Source: an uncultured Nitrosospira sp. (GTDB lineage Bacteria > Nitrospirota > Nitrospiria > Nitrospirales > Nitrospiraceae). Taken from it: DNA of 64,000 nucleotides. Below are positions 51,559-61,484 of this stretch, in pieces (positions within the stretch are counted from its first letter, which is position 1; each line of letters starts with the position of its first letter). The notes under the pieces are model-generated. The model was given only the letters and a program-made list of their open reading frames with translations. It ran no database searches and was not told where the DNA came from. Both the position numbers and the translations under genes were made by a program. The stretch covers positions 1 through 64,000 of the forward strand of contig CAADGK010000099.1 in the NCBI GenBank assembly GCA_900696515.1. The letters are read 5' to 3'.

Positions 51559-53016
51559 ATGTTGCAAGACGCTGATGCCCTTCCGCAGCTGATCGGCGAA
51601 TACAAGCCGCTCGATCAGTGGCAGACCCATCTCAACCAGATCTTCTATAGGTTACGGGGAAACCAACTCCGGTCGTATTATCAAACTTTTGCCTCCGCAG
51701 ACTTCAGGCTGGCCCATGCGCTGGCAGCCGATTACTACGACCGCGTCACGAAACGCGAAAAATCGTCAGGCGTCAGGCGTCAGGCGTCAGGCGAGAATGT
51801 GTCGGAGTCACGCCTCAGCCCTCACGCCTCACTCCTCACCGTCTTGGAGTTGGGTCCCGGCAACGGCAATCTGGCCGCCTGCTTTCTCAGCCATCTCAAA
51901 ACTCTCGATACCCAAGGCACGATCTATTCCCGTGTGCGGTACGTCATGGTGGATTGGGAGCAACCCGTGTTGGATGGCGCGTTGGCCCATCCGGGTTTAT
52001 CGGCCCATCGGGATCGCGTGGACAGTCATTGCGGTTCCATTGAACATCTGGCAGGTCTGGCCGAGGGGAGCGTGGATCGCATCTTCTGCAATGAGTTGTG
52101 GAACGATCTGCCGACGAAATTGTTGGCCAAACATGGGGGGGATATCGAAGAAGAGTATATCCGTCCGAACCTGAGCGAATTTCTCCATGCCCAGATCCAG
52201 GATTGGTCCGGGTTCGTCCGGGCATTTCAGGAGAAGGATCTCCAGGCGCTCAAGACCTTCCCGCCGTTTCTGGATGAACTGGTCTGGGAAAAGGAGTATC
52301 GGAAGGTTGAGTGGAAGGATGTGCCCTACCGCAAAACGATCGTGGAGTTTCTGCAGGCCATTGATCAAGAAGTTTTGGTGCCCGTGAATCTCGGGGCCTT
52401 TGCCACGCTGAAGGAGGCCAAGCGAGTGCTGGCCCCGGACGCAATCGGGCTCAGCGTGTTCGATGCGGGGACGGGGGACATAAAGGTATTGAACGACCCA
52501 GAGAAGCCTTGCTACGGACAGTTTGGCGGGCAATATAGCTTTATGATCAACTTTGCGTTGGTCGAGGCGGTGGCCAAACACCTGGGCCTCAAGCAGACGA
52601 CCCTGGAGCCTCAACGGGAGTTTGTCGGGCGATCATTGAACACGAACGTCGTCACGCTGATGGATCTCTTGGCCACCCATCCGTCCGCAGGGCCGAAGCT
52701 CCAAGCCTGGGAACAAGATCGGCTGGTCCTGAAAACCATCAAGGCGCTGAACGGAACGTTTGAAAGCGCCTATCACCATCGGCTCGAATTTCCGTTAGGT
52801 GCCAATATGCCTCCTGAGGAACGCGATACGTTAGGTGCGATCTTGCGTTCACTGAAGGACAACGGTGTCCCCGACACCGTGGCCTATGTGACCGAGGAGG
52901 AACTTGCGGGTGCACAGAAGGATTTAGAAGCCATCGGTTATGATCCTGACTCTATAGCGATGGCCATGAGCGCCCCTCCCAGCCCGATTGAATACTGCCA
53001 CTTCGCCTGTCGATAA
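51559..53016 (+). CDS. SAM-dependent methyltransferase-like protein (MidA-like)
   Basis: LTVLELGPGNGNLAACFL motif I; DRIFCNELWNDLPTKLL; contains an in-frame repeat element. Confidence 0.75.
   Translation: MLQDADALPQLIGEYKPLDQWQTHLNQIFYRLRGNQLRSYYQTFASADFRLAHALAADYYDRVTKREKSSGVRRQASGENVSESRLSPHASLLTVLELGPGNGNLAACFLSHLKTLDTQGTIYSRVRYVMVDWEQPVLDGALAHPGLSAHRDRVDSHCGSIEHLAGLAEGSVDRIFCNELWNDLPTKLLAKHGGDIEEEYIRPNLSEFLHAQIQDWSGFVRAFQEKDLQALKTFPPFLDELVWEKEYRKVEWKDVPYRKTIVEFLQAIDQEVLVPVNLGAFATLKEAKRVLAPDAIGLSVFDAGTGDIKVLNDPEKPCYGQFGGQYSFMINFALVEAVAKHLGLKQTTLEPQREFVGRSLNTNVVTLMDLLATHPSAGPKLQAWEQDRLVLKTIKALNGTFESAYHHRLEFPLGANMPPEERDTLGAILRSLKDNGVPDTVAYVTEEELAGAQKDLEAIGYDPDSIAMAMSAPPSPIEYCHFACR
51764..51840 (+). 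repeat. Inverted-repeat element (copy B) inside a coding sequence
   Basis: Four tandem CGTCAGG units (51764-51791), spacer with gtgtcggagt, then opposing CGCCTCA/CCCTCACGCCTCACTCCTCACC arm. Confidence 0.75.
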
Positions 53017-53093
53017 CAGGCGGTGCCTGTTGGGGCTCGGTTGCATTCTGAGTGCTGATGTATTCAGAATGTGAAAGACAAAAGGAGATGGCG

Positions 53094-53300
53094 ATGAGTT
53101 CTTTCGGTACAGGGATAGCCGGACTCGTGGGGACCGTGGTGTTTCTCATGGGCATGTTGTCCTTTTGCCAACGACGATGGATTGTTGGCTGTGCCTGGCT
53201 GATCTCAGGTGTGTTCCTGATCGGCCTCTTGACGTTCCTCGACAAGCCGGGATCCCACCCATCAGAAGAGCCGGCGACGGTACGACCGACCCGCGGATAG
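53094..53300 (+). CDS. Small membrane protein, unknown function
   Basis: MSSFGTGIAGLVGTVVFLMGMLSFCQRRWIVGCAWLISGVFLIGLLTFLDKPG, two TM segments; ggagatgg upstream. Confidence 0.5.
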   Translation: MSSFGTGIAGLVGTVVFLMGMLSFCQRRWIVGCAWLISGVFLIGLLTFLDKPGSHPSEEPATVRPTRG

Positions 53301-53490
53301 TCTCCATCCCTGCATTCAACCGCTCGCTGCTATCCGATCACGCTGCGACCCGCGTTCCCAACATCATTCCGCAGATCTGATTGCCAAACGGGTGCCCTGG
53401 TGCGGGATTCAACATTACCTTCGGTTTGCCGTAGCGTTGACTCACCAACAACCCGTTTATATACTTACGAATCACCCGGAGGCGATTGAT

Positions 53491-55140
53491 ATGAAAATAG
53501 CCGTTGGCTTGCTCGTCCTCGTCGCACTTCTTGTCGGCGGGGTGCTTGCGCTTCCGTTCCTGGTCGACCTCAACAGGTATCAAGATCAGTACAAACCGCT
53601 CATTGAAGAGGCGCTGAACCGAAAAGTGCAGCTGCAAGACATTCGTTTAACGGTCTGGCCGAGGATCGGTGCGCGCGTGGCGGGGTTTTCGGTATTGGAT
53701 GATTCTGCTTTTAGTTCAGGCCCGTTTGCGTCGCTGTCGTCGTTGGATGTGGGTGTGAAGCTGATGCCCTTGCTGAGCGGCAAGGTGGAGGTCGAGGAGA
53801 TCACGCTCCACGGTCCGGTCATCACGGTCATCAAGAATAAGAATGGGGTCCTCAATGTGTCGACGATCGGGCGAAAAGGCGTGCCGGTTCCCGAGAAGCC
53901 GTCGCGTGCGCCGATTCCCTCGACGGAAGGGCCGCTCAAGCTTCTGGCGTTGCTGGCGGTGGACCGCGTGTCGATTGCTGGAGGCAAGCTGACCTACCGT
54001 GACCTCTCAGCTGCCACGCCCACTGAGTACGTAGTGCAAGACCTCGAGCTGCTCCTGCGTGATGTTCGGCTTGGTCAAACACCACAGCTCCATGTCGCCT
54101 CGCTCGTTCAGACCTTCAACCTACCGGTAAAACTTGACGGCACGTTTGGTCCGCTGAAAGAAGCCATCGACATTGACAAGATCGATTTCAAGCTGGCGGT
54201 AGGAAAAACGGACTTTACCATCACAGGAAACGCAGCCGGGAATGATGCGATGGTCACCATCAGCTCGCCGGTGATCAATACGGCGAACCTGCCGATGAGT
54301 CTTCCGTTGAAAAAGCCGGTCGACATCAAGGATCTCAAGATCATCGCAGAGGTGAAGGGGCAAGAGGCGAAGCTCAATTCCCTGTCGTTCCGTCTCTTTG
54401 ATGGAGAGGTGAAGGGACAAGGAAAAATGATCGCAGGGGCGGAGGGGCCACCCTTTAAGGGGTCTGTCGCACTGCAAGGGCTGCAGCTTGGTCCTGCGCT
54501 CAACGCTGTCGCAGAAACACCCGTCACGATCAGCGGGACAGCCGGCGCCGATCTTTCGTTGCAAGGCAAGGGGTTCTCTATGCCGGATCTCACCAAGGCC
54601 TTGGAGGGGACCGGTCATCTGGCCGTGAAAGATGGAAAGATCGAAGGGGTGAATATCCTCCAAGAAGTGGTTGACGCGCTCAAGGTTGCCGGTATTTCAA
54701 TGGGGGATGCAAAGGTGACGGCCTTTTCGACGATCGAGACCGATCTGGCGATCAAGCAAGGGGTGATCAACGTGCAGCGGCTCTTGATGGATAGCCATGA
54801 CTTTCAGGCGACCGGCGGAGGCACCGTCGGGTTCGACCAAAAGCTGAACTTGATCGTGAATCTCACCCTGTCACCAGACGTGAGCCAGAAGATTTCAGCC
54901 GCGTCGCCGGTCGTCAAAATCGCCATGAAAGATGGTCGACTGAGCCTTCCACTGACGATTACGGGAACGGCTCAGGCTCCCTCCTATGGAGTTGATGTGA
55001 AGGGCTTGACCGGAAAGGTGCAGGAGCAGGTGAAGAAGAAGGTGGAAGAAGCGGTCGGCGGGCTGCTCAAAGGGACGACCAAACCAGAGGATTTGAAGAA
55101 AGAGGGACAGGAGCTCCTCAAAGGCCTGTTTGGACGATAA
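53491..55140 (+). CDS. AsmA-family envelope protein
   Basis: MKIAVGLLVLVALLVGGVLALPFLVDLNRYQDQYKPLIEEALNRKVQLQDIRLTVWPRIGARVAGFSV; RBS-like cccggaggcg. Confidence 0.87.
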   Translation: MKIAVGLLVLVALLVGGVLALPFLVDLNRYQDQYKPLIEEALNRKVQLQDIRLTVWPRIGARVAGFSVLDDSAFSSGPFASLSSLDVGVKLMPLLSGKVEVEEITLHGPVITVIKNKNGVLNVSTIGRKGVPVPEKPSRAPIPSTEGPLKLLALLAVDRVSIAGGKLTYRDLSAATPTEYVVQDLELLLRDVRLGQTPQLHVASLVQTFNLPVKLDGTFGPLKEAIDIDKIDFKLAVGKTDFTITGNAAGNDAMVTISSPVINTANLPMSLPLKKPVDIKDLKIIAEVKGQEAKLNSLSFRLFDGEVKGQGKMIAGAEGPPFKGSVALQGLQLGPALNAVAETPVTISGTAGADLSLQGKGFSMPDLTKALEGTGHLAVKDGKIEGVNILQEVVDALKVAGISMGDAKVTAFSTIETDLAIKQGVINVQRLLMDSHDFQATGGGTVGFDQKLNLIVNLTLSPDVSQKISAASPVVKIAMKDGRLSLPLTITGTAQAPSYGVDVKGLTGKVQEQVKKKVEEAVGGLLKGTTKPEDLKKEGQELLKGLFGR

Positions 55141-55153
55141 GGGAACATCCGTT

Positions 55154-55951
55154 ATGAATACCGTGGATACGCTTACACAATATGCCGTGCAGTACGGCTT
55201 ACAAGCGGCGGTCGCACTGGGGATCCTTGTGGCCGGCAGTGTCGGTTCACGTTGGGCCGGGAATTTTGCTCAACAGGCGCTCGAAAAACAGACGCTTGAG
55301 CCGCCTGTCCGGTTGCTGCTTGTGCGCATCGTCAAGATCGTGGTGATGCTGTTTACCGCCATGATCGCGCTCCAGACGGTAGGGGTTCCCATTGCGCCGC
55401 TCATCGCCGGCGTGGGTGTTGCCGGTGTGGGGATCGGGTTGGCATTGCAGGGCGTGCTGAGCAACGTGATGGCGGGGCTTTCAATCATCTTCAGCAAGCC
55501 CTACAAGGTCGGTGAACATATTTCGTTGCTCGGGGTGCATGGAGATGTCGTTGTCATCGATATCTTTACCACGACACTGATGCATGCCGATCGATCGCGC
55601 GTCATCATCCCCAATCGTAAGATTGTCGGAGAGATTCTCCATAACTTCGGCGCCATTCGTCAGGTCAATCTGACCATTCCGGTGTCTCACCGAACCAATA
55701 TTGATGAGGCATTGGCACAGGTGAAGGACATTCTCCAACAGCACCCTAAGGTCTTGAAGGATCCAGCTCCCGGTGCGGGCGTGTCGTCGCTGGGCGAATC
55801 GTCGATCGGGATTTCCGTGGCTCCATGGACAGCGGTGGGAGATTATGGCTCGGTTCAAGGAGAGTTGAACAAGCTGATTTTGGAACGATTCCGAGCGCGT
55901 GGGATTGAATTGCCGTCTTCCCATCACACGGTTCACTTGGTGAACGCCTAA
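55154..55951 (+). CDS. mscS: Small-conductance mechanosensitive channel (MscS family)
   Basis: LIAGVGVAGVGIGLALQGVLSNVMAGLSIIFSKPYKVGEHISL; VIIPNRKIVGEILHNF. Confidence 0.93.
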   Translation: MNTVDTLTQYAVQYGLQAAVALGILVAGSVGSRWAGNFAQQALEKQTLEPPVRLLLVRIVKIVVMLFTAMIALQTVGVPIAPLIAGVGVAGVGIGLALQGVLSNVMAGLSIIFSKPYKVGEHISLLGVHGDVVVIDIFTTTLMHADRSRVIIPNRKIVGEILHNFGAIRQVNLTIPVSHRTNIDEALAQVKDILQQHPKVLKDPAPGAGVSSLGESSIGISVAPWTAVGDYGSVQGELNKLILERFRARGIELPSSHHTVHLVNA

Positions 55952-56317
55952 AGGGTTCCAGCCATCCACGGCAGCGGCAGTATTGGTCTTGTGCGCGGTG
56001 AATACCGTTGGGCCTGTTGGGAGCAGCTGCCGGCGGCAGAACGCACAAGCCTTCTATCACAGCACCTGATGCGGGTCTCAGCGGACTTCCACTGACCAAT
56101 CGGCCGCTTGCGGAACATTGACCGCGCCCACGCAGGATCAGCAAGGCTTGCGCGAACGGGCTCAGGGAAAATGTTTCGGCATGACTCGCCCGACGATCTT
56201 TACGGGGAGAGTGTCCGGTGACGTCTCAAAAGAATCCTTGAGGTGTGCTTGTAAAGACGGTATATCCGTAAGGCCGACTAGCGCTATGAAAGTACGTATA
56301 CAGGAAAAGGAGGACCA

Positions 56318-57433
56318 ATGAGGCCATCGAGAGTCACGATTGGGTCGATCCTGGTGTGGTGTCTGGCAACCATGGTGAACGTTGCGTTTTCTGCTGATGA
56401 CGCGGCGACGGTCGGCCAGCCTGCACCGGTACAGGACGTGGTCACTCTGAAAGACGGCAGTGTGATACACGGGGAAGTCGTCGAAATGACCGGTGGGCTT
56501 CTGGTCATCAAGAGTGCGCTGGCCGCGGACCTCATCAAGGTCAAGTGGTCGGAGGTGAGCAAGATTGCAGTCTCCCATCCTATCCCCTTTCATCTGAAGG
56601 AAGGGACCATTCTGAACGGGACGGTGGAAGAAGGGGACCCGGGGACGATGAAGGTGAAGGCGGGCCCCACCGGAGATACCATGACGGTCCCGATGGATGC
56701 GGTGACTCAGGTCAATCCGGTCATCCAATCACCGGTCATTTACACAGGGAGCCTCAACGCCGGCTACTCGCAGTCCACGGGAAACAGCAGTCTCCGGAAC
56801 ATCAGCGTACTCGGAGATCTGGTGGCCCGGAGTGAGCAATTGCGGTTGACCCTATTGGGCCGCTACGTCTATGGAGACAACAGCGGGAGCCTGAATGTCC
56901 GGAATGCACGCGGAACGATCAAGTTGGACTTCTTTATCACCAAACGGTTCTTCTGGTTTGCATCGGCCTATGTCGAGAACGACTTCCTCCAAAACCTTAA
57001 GTTGAGAACGGCGATCGCCAGCGGACCGGGGTATCAATTCATCGAGCGCGGAGATCTGAGCGGTATTTTTAAAGAGATGACCTTTTACACCGAAGCTGGT
57101 GCGACGTATTTCAACGAAGACTATCGTGACAATCGGTTCACCGACGATCGGGCGAGCTTTCGCGCGAGGGTTGCGATGAAATGGGATTGGCCGCTATTCG
57201 ACGGCCGTGTCACGCTGTATCATTACAACGAGATTTTCCCCTCGGTCCAGAATGCATCGGACTTCTTCTTCACGATGGATAACGGCGTTCGCATGAAAAT
57301 CTTGGCCGGTCTGGCAAGCGGGTTTCAAGTGACGACGCGATACAACAATCGGCCGCCCGCAGGAACGGGTGATACCGACAACCTGTATTTGCTCACGTTA
57401 GGCTATGCATTCGACACCACTCGCAAACGCTAG
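56318..57433 (+). CDS. DUF481-type outer-membrane protein
   Basis: VVTLKDGSVIHGEVVEMTGGLLVIKSALA...GSLNAGYSQSTGNSSLRNISVLGDLV...C-terminal beta-barrel-like strands. Confidence 0.85.
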   Translation: MRPSRVTIGSILVWCLATMVNVAFSADDAATVGQPAPVQDVVTLKDGSVIHGEVVEMTGGLLVIKSALAADLIKVKWSEVSKIAVSHPIPFHLKEGTILNGTVEEGDPGTMKVKAGPTGDTMTVPMDAVTQVNPVIQSPVIYTGSLNAGYSQSTGNSSLRNISVLGDLVARSEQLRLTLLGRYVYGDNSGSLNVRNARGTIKLDFFITKRFFWFASAYVENDFLQNLKLRTAIASGPGYQFIERGDLSGIFKEMTFYTEAGATYFNEDYRDNRFTDDRASFRARVAMKWDWPLFDGRVTLYHYNEIFPSVQNASDFFFTMDNGVRMKILAGLASGFQVTTRYNNRPPAGTGDTDNLYLLTLGYAFDTTRKR

Positions 57434-57482
57434 CGTCCCTCTGGGGGCGTAGATCAACGAGTCCGTTGAGGAGGAGGGCATC

Positions 57483-57905
57483 ATGTTAAAAGAATTCAAA
57501 GAGTTTGCCATGAAGGGCAATGTCCTGGACATGGCGATCGGGGTGATCATCGGCGGGGCATTCGGGAAGATTGTGTCGTCTTTGGTCAGCGATGTGTTGA
57601 TGCCACCGCTTGGGCTGTTGATGGGCAAGGTGGATTTTTCCAGCCTGTTCATCGATCTATCAAGAACCGCGCCGCCATCATTAGCCGCAGCGAAAGCCGC
57701 AGGGGCTCCGACGCTGAATTACGGAGTGTTTCTCCAGAGTGTGTTTGACTTCATCATCATTGCCTTTGTGATTTTTATGTTGGTCAAGCAAGTCAATCGA
57801 TTTAAGAAGGAAGCTCCACCACCTCCACCCCCTGCACCGCCGGAACCAACCAACGAGGAGAAGTTGTTGATGGAAATCCGTGATTTGCTCAAGAATCGTC
57901 CCTAA
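57483..57905 (+). CDS. mscL: Large-conductance mechanosensitive channel
   Basis: [48 protein letters not shown]. Confidence 0.97.
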   Translation: MLKEFKEFAMKGNVLDMAIGVIIGGAFGKIVSSLVSDVLMPPLGLLMGKVDFSSLFIDLSRTAPPSLAAAKAAGAPTLNYGVFLQSVFDFIIIAFVIFMLVKQVNRFKKEAPPPPPPAPPEPTNEEKLLMEIRDLLKNRP

Positions 57906-57971
57906 ATCGGCATCACAACCTGACCGGAGCGTTGCGGGGCGATGCCGCGCGACGGAGAAGGAGAGGACATC

Positions 57972-58988
57972 ATGCGAACGCGTAACACCGCTATGGCCCT
58001 GGCAGGGCTGGTTGTCTTGGTGGGGTGCTCTTCCTCCGCCACCCACTCTGGTTCCTATATTAAGCAGCCTAACGTATGCATCGATAAGAAATGGTACGGC
58101 TATCATCAGGGCAGCGGGTGCCCATCGACCGCGAAAGCCGTGGCATCCGATTCGACGGCCGAACGTCTTGCGGCTCTCGATCGGGAACGTCAGCGGTTGG
58201 CAGACGAACTTGAAGCGGCGCGGAGGCACAATGGGGTCCTGCGTAGTCGGGTGAGCGAAGTCGAGCAACAGCTGGCGGACCGGGAGCGAGAAATGGCTCA
58301 TCTTCGTTCCGGAGCCGGTGACCACGAGACGGTTTCGAGCCGGTTGCAGGATGAGAGAGATCGACTCGCATCGGAACTGGCTGCGGCAAAACTTCACATG
58401 GACGAACATGATCGGTTGGCAGCAGAGTCAGAGGCACAGTTGGCGGCGTTGCGACAGCGAACGGCCGATCTTGAAGCTCAGCGTGCGGATCGAGAGAGGG
58501 AACTCGCAGGTCTTCGTGGTGATCTCTCCGCGGAGATGGCGAAGCTGAAACAGGCGGAGCGAGGATTGATCCGGGCACTCAAGCCGCAAATCGATCAAAA
58601 GAATATTACCGTTGATCTGAACAACGAACGGCTCCTCATCAATTTAGCGTCAGCCTATTTGTTTGGATCCGGAGAAGATCAACTCAAACCGGCCGGAGCG
58701 GAGGCACTCAAGCAGGTCGGGGCCGTCCTGAAGAACTTTCCTGAATATCAGGTCCATGTCGAGGGGCATACCGACAATCGGCCCATTCTTGGTGCACTCA
58801 AAAAGAAGTTCCCCTCCAATAAGGAATTATCCGAGGCACGTGCAGCGAACGCCGCACAAGCATTGGCAGACGGTGGGTTCTCCGGCGCCCATGCTACGGG
58901 ACTAGCCGAGACCAAACCGGTGATGTCCAACGCAACCAGCGAGGGACGGGCCAAAAACCGTCGAGTCGAAATCAGCGTGACGAAGTAA
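57972..58988 (+). CDS. OmpA-family lipoprotein with long coiled-coil linker
   Basis: Lipobox VVLVGCSSS; heptad-rich ERLAALDRERQRLADELEAARR...; C-terminal VHVEGHTDNRPI...LSEARAANAAQAL...NRRVEISVTK. Confidence 0.9.
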   Translation: MRTRNTAMALAGLVVLVGCSSSATHSGSYIKQPNVCIDKKWYGYHQGSGCPSTAKAVASDSTAERLAALDRERQRLADELEAARRHNGVLRSRVSEVEQQLADREREMAHLRSGAGDHETVSSRLQDERDRLASELAAAKLHMDEHDRLAAESEAQLAALRQRTADLEAQRADRERELAGLRGDLSAEMAKLKQAERGLIRALKPQIDQKNITVDLNNERLLINLASAYLFGSGEDQLKPAGAEALKQVGAVLKNFPEYQVHVEGHTDNRPILGALKKKFPSNKELSEARAANAAQALADGGFSGAHATGLAETKPVMSNATSEGRAKNRRVEISVTK

Positions 58989-59068
58989 TGCGGTGCCGGT
59001 ATCGGTCCGAGGAGAAACTGTTTTCCACGTCAACGTGAACTTCCTCGAAAGGCAAAGCTGCTAGACAA

Positions 59069-59103
59069 GAGTGGCTGGCGCATCATCGATGCGCCAGCCA
59101 CTC
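59069..59103. other. Perfect 16-bp inverted repeat (3-nt loop) between convergent genes
   Basis: gagtggctggcgcatc-atc-gatgcgccagccactc; no T tract on either side. Confidence 0.8.
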
Positions 59104-59175
59104 CCAGCCTTCGAGGAAGACGACATTCTCCTGTGAATCAGGTCTTCTGGCGATCACTCGACCTTCACAATGTTT

Positions 59176-59661
59176 TCACAATCCCAGCTCGCTGAGCGAG
59201 GGGTGTGTATCAGGACGCCGGCCCAGCGGCCAGTGGTACTTCCGTTCAGCCTCCTTGATGGAAAGATCGTTAATGCTGGCGAGACGACGTCGCATCAGAC
59301 CATTGTCGGCAAACTCCCAGTTTTCATTTCCATAGGAGCGAAACCAGTTTCCCAAGTCATCATGCCACTCATACGCAAATCGCACGGCGATGCGGTTATC
59401 TTGCCAGGCCCACAGTTCCTTGATGAGCCGATAATCCAATTCCTTGTTCCACTTTTGCGTTAAGAACGGAATGATTGTTTCCCGACCAGTCAGAAATTGT
59501 GAACGGTTCCGCCAGATGCTATCGGTGGTATATGCCAGTGACACTGCCTCGGGGTCTCGCGTATTCCACGCGTCCTCAGCCATCCGTACTTTTTGAATTG
59601 CTGACTCCATATCGAATGGGGGCAAAGGAGGCCGAGGCTGCTCAAGAGTGCGAATGGTCAT
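59176..59661 (-). CDS. DUF1348 / NTF2-like superfamily protein
   Basis: [75 protein letters not shown]. Confidence 0.87.
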   Translation of the reverse strand: MTIRTLEQPRPPLPPFDMESAIQKVRMAEDAWNTRDPEAVSLAYTTDSIWRNRSQFLTGRETIIPFLTQKWNKELDYRLIKELWAWQDNRIAVRFAYEWHDDLGNWFRSYGNENWEFADNGLMRRRLASINDLSIKEAERKYHWPLGRRPDTHPSLSELGL

Positions 59662-59761
59662 AGTCTCCACCCAGTGGCTTGTAGGCTCTGGTGATAGCTT
59701 TGAGATGCGAGGTGGGAGTGAACGGCATGGGCTGTCCACCCCCGACTCTCACGATGCATAC

Positions 59762-60121
59762 TTAGCTGTGATAATACCGTTCTTTAACGATGAGACCATC
59801 CTGCCAGTCTGTCTTGACGACCTGCTCGAGGCTGATGGTTTGCCCGTTCTTCAATTTCACGGTCAGCACAGAGTCGTAGAAGCTGGTATTCCCAGAAACA
59901 GCCACGGTGCCGATGGTATAGCTGACAAAGGCGGCCACCCCGATCGTCTCTCTAAATTTGTCCAGTCGCTCAATGGCGGCCTGTTTTCCCACGACCGGTG
60001 CCTGATTGCCTTCCTGTGTCACGACCGAATCCGCAAAGTAGCTCTTCTGACCTTCAGTCATTTGACCCTGCTTCAAAATGCCCAACATTTCCTCCAACGT
60101 GTCCTTCACGGACTTGCTCAT
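59762..60121 (-). CDS. SnoaL/NTF2-like protein
   Basis: 119 aa; GKQAAIERLDKFRETIGVAAFVSYTIGTVAVSGNTSFYDSVLTVKLKNGQTISLEQVVKTDWQDGLIVKERYY. Confidence 0.7.
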   Translation of the reverse strand: MSKSVKDTLEEMLGILKQGQMTEGQKSYFADSVVTQEGNQAPVVGKQAAIERLDKFRETIGVAAFVSYTIGTVAVSGNTSFYDSVLTVKLKNGQTISLEQVVKTDWQDGLIVKERYYHS

Positions 60122-60182
60122 GATGATTGCTCCTTTATGCCTGAAGGCGTTAAATGGTGCTACTACTGAATGGCCGAAGTCT

Positions 60183-60782
60183 TTATGATTTTCGCAGAGG
60201 CAGCTGAGCCTCGAGTTCGGCGATTCTGGCTTTCAACGGGCCCACCAGCTCTTCGACCTCTTCGAGCGAGTATCGTGGTGTGATGTACTTCGGACAATTC
60301 CAGTCGAACGACACCACGTCGATGAAGACGATGCGTTCCACTCGTGCTTTCATGCCGGGGTTGGCGAGTTGTGCCGCAAGGTCTGGATGTAATCGGCCAT
60401 CTTCCACCCTCGCATGGCCCAGGATTTTCAGTCTGGCCCGATTCGGGTAGTCCATCAGAAAGAGGGATACACGATTGTCCACGGACAGGTTGCCTGTGCT
60501 CAAGAGTTGTCGGTTCCCTTGATAGTCCGCAAAGACCAAGGTCGAAGGGTTGAGTAGGCGTAGGAACCCTTTCGGCCCTCCGCGATGCTGGACATAGGGC
60601 CAGCCGGTTTCGCTCACCGTGCCCAGGTAGAAACTATCTCTGGCTGCGAGAAACTCAGCCTCTCCTTCGCCGAGGAGATCGCGCTCAGGAGCACTCGTGA
60701 TATTCGCCGCATGTCCGTAGTAGTGGTGCTGCGCACGAAGCACCGACTCCGTCATCATGGTGTCGAGATATTTCATCGCCAT
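60183..60782 (-). CDS. Pyridoxamine 5'-phosphate oxidase-like (PPOX) flavin-binding protein
   Basis: SFYLGTVSETGWPYVQHRGGPKGFLRLLNPSTLVFADYQGNRQLLSTGNL...RVSLFLMDYPNRARLKILGHARV; GGAGG RBS ahead of 60782. Confidence 0.88.
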   Translation of the reverse strand: MAMKYLDTMMTESVLRAQHHYYGHAANITSAPERDLLGEGEAEFLAARDSFYLGTVSETGWPYVQHRGGPKGFLRLLNPSTLVFADYQGNRQLLSTGNLSVDNRVSLFLMDYPNRARLKILGHARVEDGRLHPDLAAQLANPGMKARVERIVFIDVVSFDWNCPKYITPRYSLEEVEELVGPLKARIAELEAQLPLRKS

Positions 60783-60855
60783 TGGCTTAGCCTCCATCGA
60801 GTCAGCCTGGCAACGGATAACCGTTACCAGGCTGATCTCTTCCCTATTCGTGCTG

Positions 60856-61230
60856 TCAGAATACGACTGTGTTCCAGCCTTCACTGACATATCGGCGCAA
60901 GCTCAACAGACCCGACGTACCAGCCAGTGCATGGTCCTTCTTGAGCGGGACGCCGCACGATTCCACGCTTTCTTTCGCGCCAAAGACATCCGCGCAGCCG
61001 CAAGATGCGCCTTGCACAACATCCCGTACGGCGTTGTAGAGTCCGTTGGCGGGATGCGAGAGTTTGGTGAGTTCCGCCGGCCAACGGGTCCCAGTGCCGT
61101 TGAAGACGACAGCGACTTCATCACCCTTCTGTTTGCACTCCGCAGCCAACGCTAGCGCATTAAAGACCCGCCCTAGGGCTTCTTCTGAACCATTCTTCGG
61201 GTCTGACATCACAATGATTGCGGTTTTCAT
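60856..61230 (-). CDS. DsrE-family protein
   Basis: MKTAIIVMSDPKNGSEEALGRVFNALALAAECKQKGDEVAVVFNGTGTRW...GASCGCADVFGAKE; aaggagg RBS. Confidence 0.85.
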   Translation of the reverse strand: MKTAIIVMSDPKNGSEEALGRVFNALALAAECKQKGDEVAVVFNGTGTRWPAELTKLSHPANGLYNAVRDVVQGASCGCADVFGAKESVESCGVPLKKDHALAGTSGLLSLRRYVSEGWNTVVF

Positions 61231-61316
61231 GGATCCTCCTTGATGGTTAAGCGGTCTTGATAAACGGTTTGTGATGGGCTGTTGCATGTGAATCGCCATC
61301 GTGCTGACCTGATATG

Positions 61317-61331
61317 GCAAGGCGGATGCCA
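61317..61331 (-). promoter_or_regulatory. Sigma-54 (-24/-12) promoter candidate upstream of the DsrE gene
   Basis: Minus strand TGGCATCCGCCTTGC, matching TGGCAC-N5-TTGC with GG-N10-GC spacing. Confidence 0.65.
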
Positions 61332-61484
61332 TGACTTGTCGTCATCGACGAAAGCGAAGAAACTGCTGAACAGGTCAGGAGTTAGATGAAAGAATGGTTC
61401 AACATGATGTGAGAAGGCAGACGGACAGTTCAACGATATCTCGTGGCCCTACGATATATCGGAGGAAGTCTGTCGGATGTGTGA

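Noticed and set aside
51764-51791. CGTCAGG heptamer run considered as a CRISPR or VNTR
   Set aside because: Units are 7 nt with no spacers and pair with an opposing arm, so it is an inverted-repeat element and not a CRISPR array.
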